Assembly (NCBI GenBank): GCA_949987705.1
Contig: OX465282.1
Coordinates: 8,544,501 to 8,608,500 of the forward strand
From: Thereva unica
Lineage: Eukaryota > Arthropoda > Insecta > Diptera > Therevidae
Length of the DNA: 64,000 nt
Reading direction: 5' to 3'
Shown in pieces: positions 56,881-64,000 of this stretch (position 1 is its first letter; the number at the start of each line of letters is the position of its first letter). The translations under genes and the position numbers were made by a program. Under the pieces are notes generated by a model, which was not told where the DNA came from, did not search any database, and saw only the letters and a program-made list of their open reading frames with translations.

Positions 56881-58370
56881 ATGATAAGAAAAGTTAAACA
56901 GAAATATCAGTTTAATTATAAACATAATATGGTTAACTCCGTCAAACGCCTTGGAGACCAGCAGCCTTGAACTGATGGCGGTTCTGTCATATCTATGAGT
57001 GCATTATGATAGAAGAGAGTGGAGTGAAATTTTTCTTGGACTACTAAATAATTTCTAAAATAACTTAAAACTCGAACGATTGATTGATTGATTGTTTAAG
57101 CAAAACCACATTTAAAACTACCCTAAAACTTTTTTGAGCACTTACAAATATTCTCTTATAAACTTACTCAACAAGACTTTTACAACTTAATTTATTACAT
57201 ACATATTACTTCAAATAAGCGTGGATTTAACAATAATAGTTAAAAAAAACATCAAGTAAAACCATCTCTATAGGTTAATGTCCCAGCCATGAATAATAAT
57301 AGTGTCTTTGTTACAACGCTGTTAAATTAAAAAATTTAAAGTGTTGTAAGAGAATTGATGACGTGATTACTACTAATGTCATATTTCACAGTGTAACTAG
57401 ATAATTTTCTTTTAAAGTTTTATTTAAATTAAGCATGATTTTAATGGTGCACATTTTTCAACCAAGCATTTGGTCAAACTATTTTACTAGTTCACGTGTT
57501 TCTAGATTATTTTCGTGTCTGTTTTAGTGAATATCTATTAAAATATTAGATAAGATAATATAAGCAAGCTTTTAAGTTACTGCAGCAAAAATTTAAAATT
57601 CAATTCGTGCTCGTATAATTTATAAAGAGTTTAAGCTATTGGATGACTCATTTTGAGATGTACCTACTTTTTTTTAAAAATGAAAAAATGCTACTAGTGT
57701 CTTAGTCTATGGTCAGGTTGTCATAAGGAGTGTAATGGCTCTTGCAATTATCAAAAATTTGTGACTTGTGACAATATTTTCCGACCTGGTGGGAATGCGG
57801 GTTTTTGGCTAAATTTTCGCCAAACCGTGCTACGTTGCCCTTATAGACTCTTCTCGAAGTCAGATTAGTGTGTGTTTCCACCATTTCAGTATCTGAACCG
57901 TCAGCTTATTGCGTTTTAGCGGATTTTTTCAGTTCGTGAATATTTTCGTCGACAGACTCTTCGTGGCTACTAACATAGTCTCCTCTGTTTTCAAAAACAA
58001 AATGATTTACCTCAACTTCAAGCTCTAAAGCTGCGGATATTCGCATTTCTGTGAGTGGTCTATTTATTTTGTCTAAACCAATATAAAGATTTGAAATTCT
58101 ACATTGTTCATCTAAGCATCGAAGGTAGTCTAAAGGTAACTAACCGGATTCATAAGAATATCTAAGCAATAACACAGATTAAATTGATGTGATCTTAAAT
58201 TTATAAAGAGTGAAATGGCCTATAACTATATTTGTTCGCTATACCTAAAGTAATTAAAGTATTCGCCGGTTAAGGGTAAAGAAAACTTACAGGAGAGTGT
58301 TATTACAATCTTTATACAATGAATTCAGAAATAAAATTAATTTAAAAGGATATTAGAGGTTTTGTATCAA
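56881..58370. other. Unassigned AT-rich stretch
   Basis: No gene recognised. It contains a short (GATT)n run near 57078. Confidence 0.35.
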
Positions 58371-58374
58371 GTAG

Positions 58375-58535
58375 GGCCCTTGGATCCCACAAGGCATGCG
58401 GAGGGCTAGAGGTACTGTCAACCTGCATCTAAGTCTACACTATTTCTATCTAGGGGCGTACCTCAAGGTTCTATACTTGGTCCGTTCCTTTTCTCTCTCT
58501 TCATTAATGATCTTCCACACGAACTGATTTAGTAT
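58375..58535 (+). pseudogene. Jockey/CR1-like LINE RT motif B fragment
   Basis: A plus-strand frame near 58451-58525 reads SRGVPQGSILGPFLFSLFIN followed by DLPH. This is the canonical motif B region (xxGVPQGSxLxPxLFxxFINDLP) of Jockey/CR1-type RTs. Nothing else of the enzyme is recognisable on either side. It is directly followed by family C sequence. Confidence 0.75.
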
Positions 58536-58589
58536 ATAGTCCTGTGCTAGGAACTAGTTCACCATTTTTCATTGACTTACTGTCTCTCA

Positions 58590-59139
58590 CTTTGGGATTT
58601 TGTTCTCTTCATTTCATTCATTTACCTCTTTTAACAAATCTAGTTGGAACTAGATTTAAACCTCTCCAACAGCGTTGATACGGCGCTTTTAAAAGAATTT
58701 TCAAAAGGTGCTCTAGAGCAGTAAAATTTCAGGGCAGGGTAATTGCAATTTTCTACATTATGCTCCCCTTATCTCACTGGTGACTGACCACTGGTTAAAA
58801 ACTTACTTGGACAGAAATTTTATAAAAATTTCGATTAAGTTTCTGAACGAGGAGAAGTAAAATTTCCCCGCTTTTTTTTATATGAGAAAGTACAGGGACA
58901 GAAATTGGTTCAATCTGTCTAACTTCTGGCACTCGCGCGATTCGCGTTAGTTCGGTGGCATAGGTACAAAATATATTATCCAGAAAATAAACTGGGAAAA
59001 ATAAAAGTGAATTTCTTTAATATAAATTCCTTTACGTAAATACTTTAATTTTTTTCTTCAAAGATTTCATTTTTTTTAAATCTGAAATTGCGCCCGGTGC
59101 AAGTGCACCATTTACACCTATGAAAGCGCCGGCCCGGGA
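58590..59139 (+). repeat. Dispersed repeat family C, copy 3
   Basis: It shares TTCATTTACCTCTTTTAACA (58616-58635) and ATTTTCAAAAGGTGCTC with 42291-42453. It ends in ATCTGAAATTGCGCCCGGTG and the rest of the 56-bp motif (59080-59139). The middle is diverged or contains an insertion. Confidence 0.6.
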
Positions 59140-59159
59140 CAAGATAAAGAGTTTTCCTG

Positions 59160-59215
59160 AATAAGAATTTAACATGGCCGGACCATATTGACTATATGGT
59201 CGGACCATATTGGCA
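59160..59215. repeat. Short palindrome and direct repeat (CGGACCATATTG)
   Basis: GACCATAT-TGA-CTATATGGTC is an inverted repeat. CGGACCATATTG occurs twice within 35 bases. Confidence 0.8.
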
Positions 59216-62200
59216 AGGTCTAAGGTAGCCTACGAAAACTTTGGTGTACGTTGTACTTTATACCCCTTAATACTCAACAGGCATAATGAGGAATTCTCTA
59301 AGGTAAATTTGAATTCTTTATTTCATATATCTAGTAATACGAGAAATTTAGAATAACATAGTTTGCCTATGTTTTTAGTAGTCCTTATCGGTGAATATCA
59401 AGATCATATTATATTTTCCGCATAACTGAAGACCTTCCAATCGGCGACATCAGGACACTTTGTTTATTTAGTAGCACTTATTTTCCGTCCACATAATTTT
59501 TACATTGGGTTCAATTAGGTTACTACTAAATAATTTATAGACACTGTGCCAATCTGATTTTTTCTATGATGAAATATCAAATAATACTGAACAAAAATGC
59601 TGTATCAGTTTAACAAAACTCATGCATAATCTTTCGTAATTTCCTTACTAAAAAAGGACGTATAAATGGATCATAAGTTACCTTATTCGAATACTTTATA
59701 TATTTATAGAAACTAAAAATATTTCGAATAGAATTTCAAATAACTATACTAAACCCACGCAATATAATACTAATATTATGTTACATTAAATTGCAACGCC
59801 TACTATACTAATAAAAGCAAAAAACCACAAAAATACTGGTCTGATATATTTCAATAAAAAAAAGGAACCGGGTTAAACACTTTTTTGTTATTCTTTCACC
59901 ATTTGAAATTTTTTTTAAAAAGCACCTTTTAACAATAAAACCTTAATTTAAAACATCATCAACTCCAATTTAATTAATATCATCATTTCTATTTTTATAC
60001 AAAATATATACATATAGTAAAATGCTTTGCTTTTATTCTTGGAAAAATTTCACCTTTCTAAACAAGTCCTTTTTTTTGTGTGTGTTGTGCGCCTTAAATC
60101 ACACAAAAACAAAATAAATTTATTGTTTTAATCCAGAAATAAATAAAACCAGTTGAATTTTAGAAACAAAAAAAAACACACACACAAAAATGTCTTTAAC
60201 AAGACAACTATCAAACTGTCAAATTTTAACCTGTTTTTTTAACAAGCGCAATCGCTCATAATGGTCTAGAATTAATTTTTTTTTTAATATCAAAATAAAT
60301 TAAATTAAATATTTATATAAAATATTTTCATTTAATTTTTACTTCATTCTCGAGATTAGAATTTAAGAGTGGAGGATATTAACATTATTTTATATGAACG
60401 AAACAAAAGACTTAAGTGGCGAACTCGATTTTTATTCTATTAAGGAGTCATGTAAGATTTTTGTTTGTATCTGCGCTTACATCATTTTATAAAATTAATG
60501 AAATATTTTATAATTTTTTGAATTGTTTAAATTAAAATTAGAAAAGAAGAATAGAGGACTAAATCGGAAAGCTATTAATTTTTGCGGTATTCGAATCAAT
60601 TTCTGTCAGTACAAAACAAAAAAACTGGTCTTCAGCTTTCTATGCTATAAAGAACGAACCGCGGAAAAAATATGATCATGATCAAAAACATCTTAAGCTA
60701 TCCCGATGGTCACGTAATAAAGTAGACATCTATAATTTTTTATATTTTGTTTCGCATTGTATTGAAGTTAATTTAAATAAAATGTAGATCTGCGTATTTT
60801 TCCGAACAGGGTAAACAAATTAAGTGTTAAAAACGTCTTCAAGTGTTCTTCTAAGAAAAGAGGACTTAAGTGACAGGCATGTTTCAAACGCCATTATTTT
60901 TGTATCTCTTTGGCTGGTTTGGTCTGGCATTGGTGTGGAATCAGGTGTTTGGAAAATCATTTAGAAAAACACGTAAAAGCTGTGAATTTATCACTGTTAG
61001 AGCGCAAAAAAAAATAAAATAAAAAAAAACAAACAAAACACACTTCAAGAAACCTGACACCATTCTAGTTTTCCTATTATATATTTTCCTCTCGCTCGCC
61101 TAACATAGTTCTATCTTTAGAAATACAGTCATTTTACTTGTAGCATGTGTCTACTACTAGCCACTACTTGTACCTCTAGCTCTAGAGATATAGTGCCTCC
61201 TCCTGTTGTGTATAGATAGATATTGTTACTCTAATTAGCATTTGAAGCGACAATGTGACAAGTAGAAATAAAAATACAAAAAATATATATAAACATACAG
61301 AGTGTCTAGTCAACGCCAAGCCAAAGACGACCTGACACGTATTACTCACTAGAGAAGGCACTTTACCAGAATTAAAATCAGTATGGAAAACATGATGAAG
61401 CAAAATAAAATAAAAATGAAAAAAGCAAAAAAACAAAAAAAAAACCATACAACAAGCCGATCTTTTTTGGCACACGTCAAAAAATCAGAAGAAAATGAAA
61501 ATAAGAAAATGCGGCAAGAAATTTTTAACAGGTCGTACCTTTTATTTTTTTTACCTGCATTGGACAAAGGAACGTGTGCACACAACCAGCACTAAGAAGA
61601 AATTAATTTCTTCCCTCATTTTCACGCGAAGTGGTTCAGGCATTCTTACACGTTCTTCCACAAAAAAATATAAAAGATTGAAGATCTGTGTTCCTGGTCT
61701 TTTTTAAAAATGGATAAAAATAATAAAATAAAAAATAAAAACAATGATTATTTTTTTATTTTCTGTAAAACGACACATTAAAAACTTTTTAAAAAAATAT
61801 TTATCATTTCATAAGTCCCGTGCAACCACCATATAGTATAGTATATAGTCGTGCACACAGGGTTGACATTATTTCGAGAGAGTTTCAAAAACACAATATG
61901 AAAACACAAAAAAAATATATTGAAAGCCAATTTTTGTATAGTTGTGGCCATCAATAATCCGCGCCAAACGATTACTTTTTTTTTATTTTTATTTTTTTTT
62001 TATTTTTATTTAAGGGGTTACCGCTTGTCTGTCTGTCTGTCGACGGTATATAGTTTGCGCTTGCCTTCAGGTACAGGTAGAAAATATTTTTATTCACATT
62101 CGTTTCTTTGCTACTACCTTAAATGTTTAAGTAGTTCGCGCGTATTTTTGCGTAAGATCTCGTGGAATTATTGAGAATGGAAATCCGTCATATATAGTAT

Positions 62201-62575
62201 ACATATGTGCTTGACTCGTAGAGTTTTATAAAAAAAAATAAAAAAATAAAAATAAAAAATAGTTTAACTGGCATATAATCATACAATTGAGAATTTTAAA
62301 TGACGGAATTAGTATTAAGGTTAGGTTATAGGTTAGGCTAGTTTCAAGTAGGTGCATTGGATTAACGTGAAAATCCGTGAAGATATTCGTAATATATTTT
62401 TTTTCTTCTTCTTCTTAGGTAGTTGGTTGTGTTGAATACTAATATTGATTTTTTATGCTTACTCACTTAATCGTTTTGGGTTATAGGATTTTGTAACTTC
62501 TAGTTACAGTAGTTTCGATTCCAAACATTTAGCTACTAGTATCGTACTTTATCCTTCCAATGAAGATTTGATTTA
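59216..62575. other. Long AT-rich stretch without recognised genes
   Basis: About 3.4 kb with many A- and T-runs and low-complexity frames (61182-61707, 61920-62174), a TGTCTGTCTGTCTG run at about 62025 and a TTCTTC run at about 62404. No repeat families shared with the rest of the window were noticed. It could be intronic or 3' untranslated sequence, but nothing proves it. Confidence 0.35.
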
Positions 62576-62579
62576 CCTT

Positions 62580-63140
62580 GCAATTACATCTCTTAATCTA
62601 TTTGAAAAGATTTTCGGAGTAGGTCTGCATTCATCCTTTCGAGCTAGTTGTTATGTCCTCACGTGGAGCTTCATTATCTTCATGACATATCACCCCAAAC
62701 CAAGCCATTTCAGAGTTTCTATACAATACTACTATCAGGTCATAGCTCTTCTGAGCACCCAAGTTTTAGATCCATATATGACTACGAGATGCTTGGAACT
62801 TAAGGATCTGAACAAATTAAAGAAGACCTTGTTTGCAACTTGTTCCATGCTATCGGTATCAATTATTCACCCAAGTTTAGTGAAAGATTGCAAAATTGCA
62901 AAATTTATTCTTTCCTAACTTGATAATGGGTGCTAAGTTAAGACGAATCCCAGATAGGTCATCATGTACTTTATTTTGTTTTCAATCATATGCCGATCTA
63001 GTTTAAATCTTACCTTCCCAATATGGGTAAAAAGATCCTGCGCAATCGTTGATGCCCTTTCTAGGTCGTTTGCATATAAACCACAGTATTTGGATGAATT
63101 TGTATAGGATTGTGACTCTGGAGAATCTAGAATCATATTT
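62580..63140 (-). pseudogene. LINE RT relic (palm to thumb)
   Basis: The minus strand from 63080 encodes YANDLERASTIAQDLFTHIG and a MIENKIKYMM segment. These match the RT region from motif C (YADD, with the first Asp here changed to Asn) to motif D (NExKTKYM). Further along (62870-62720), IANKVFFNLFRSLSSKHLVV then IYGSKTWVLRR matches the thumb block ending YGSETWVL. A shifted FERKILRxIFG-like segment near 62610 follows. Stops and frame changes show decay. It resembles endonuclease-RT LINEs related to, but not the same as, the intact copy at 35 kb. Confidence 0.7.
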
Positions 63141-64000
63141 TTAACAGACGATTAAAGAGAAGCAGGCCTAGTTAATGCCCTAGCCAGAATCCATAGCAGT
63201 GTTATTTTTACTTGACTTGTTATGTCTGTTAAGGTCAAGCTATATATAGGTATGCATATGGGTAGGTAGGGAGGTAGGAAGGTAAAAAATCGAGTAAAAA
63301 TAAAAAATGTCCGGACCGTGATTGAAACGTAGTCCCCGACCACTTGACGGGCATCAGAAGTTTGTTTGCAGGACTGTACGGCCGTTAATCGACACGCACA
63401 CAAACACACGCACAAATGGGCTATTCCCCAGCTGTTTGTATATAATACGATTAAAACAAAATGTTTTTTTTTTTTTTTTTTCAAATTTGCCGCCTTTTGC
63501 CTGTTTGTACAGCTTAGAAATCCGCCATTGAAATCTTTCGGTCATGTTTGGCCGTCGTGATGTCGTCATATGTGCTCCTATTGAAAATGGCTAAAAACTC
63601 TACGGCCATCATATGCCCCTTAAAAGGCCGAGTGGCCGCTGTTCGCCCGTTATAAGGCCATTTTTTATTTTTACTCGGGGTGTAGGGCCAGTTAAAACAA
63701 ATTCTTAAAAAATGGCAGTAAGCTAGGAGATATTTTAGATCCAGCCCATCAAATTCAGGTACCAAATTAGATCTCTTATTTCGTCCTTCGAAACATCTCG
63801 AAAATTCTTTTAAAATAGGTTTCCGAATGCACGGTGTCTGATATTGGTCAGAGGTGGACTTTCCCAGACTTTTCTTTCAGCAGCTATAGCAATGGGTATT
63901 GAACGAAATTCGGAATTTGCCTGCATGGTGTTCAATTGGCCAGTGTACCATAAATATCGACCGGATTCTGGCGATATTTTTGCGTAGCATCTCCGAGAGG
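63141..64000. other. Unassigned end of window
   Basis: Several overlapping frames of 64-110 codons on both strands around a T-run (63463-63481); none has a recognised domain. A GGTAGGTAGGGAGGTAGG simple-repeat patch lies near 63261. Confidence 0.35.

Noticed and set aside
1..64000. CRISPR array, prokaryotic operon or defence system
   Set aside because: No regularly spaced direct repeats of CRISPR type and no operon-like gene packing. The sequence is clearly eukaryotic repeat-rich DNA.

Overview
The window is eukaryotic, AT-rich and repeat-dense, and is most likely from an insect, probably a dipteran. That placement rests on the retroelements (an RTE-like LINE, R1/I/Jockey-type LINE relics with RNase H, a BEL/Pao integrase relic), abundant hAT-type MITEs, and GAGA/CT tracts beside an Inr-like motif. 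The species cannot be read from the sequence. Most open reading frames are chance or low-complexity. The only intact long gene is the 1050-codon endonuclease/reverse transcriptase ORF at 35269-38421.

Layout. 1-5.5 kb: an internally deleted, inverted copy of the same LINE (284-1364), an LTR-like dispersed repeat (family A), then a tRNA-headed SINE with a strong hairpin. 6-8.7 kb: minus-strand LINE relics (RNase H, RT). 8.9-10.6 kb: a large inverted-repeat element with about 450-bp arms around a C-rich core. 11.7-12.9 kb: a broken minus-strand ORF resembling arthropod DNA-transposon proteins. 14-19 kb: CRE-containing repeats, R1/I-type LINE relics and the second family A copy. 21-25 kb: three MITEs, two of them hAT-type with 8-bp target duplications. 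26-29.5 kb: further RT relics, including a chimeric ORF. 30-34 kb: mostly unrecognised AT-rich DNA.

35.2-38.5 kb: a full-length LINE with both ends, a target-site duplication and intact catalytic motifs. 39.8-41.1 kb: a small MITE family, one copy of which splits an R1-like relic. 42-43 kb: dispersed family C. 44-47 kb: low-repeat DNA with a possible promoter and 5' noncoding exon. 48-52.5 kb: tandem repeats, a BEL/Pao integrase relic and a LINE fragment lying inside a satellite-like array. 55-59 kb: two hAT-like elements (one carrying duplicated hairpins), an RT relic and more family C. 59-64 kb: largely unrecognised AT-rich DNA with one RT relic.

The parts do not form a host pathway. They record layers of transposition. 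The clearest relationship is a coding LINE (35-38 kb) and a 1.08-kb derivative (284-1364) that keeps both ends but has lost RT. The derivative could be a non-autonomous partner of the full-length element.
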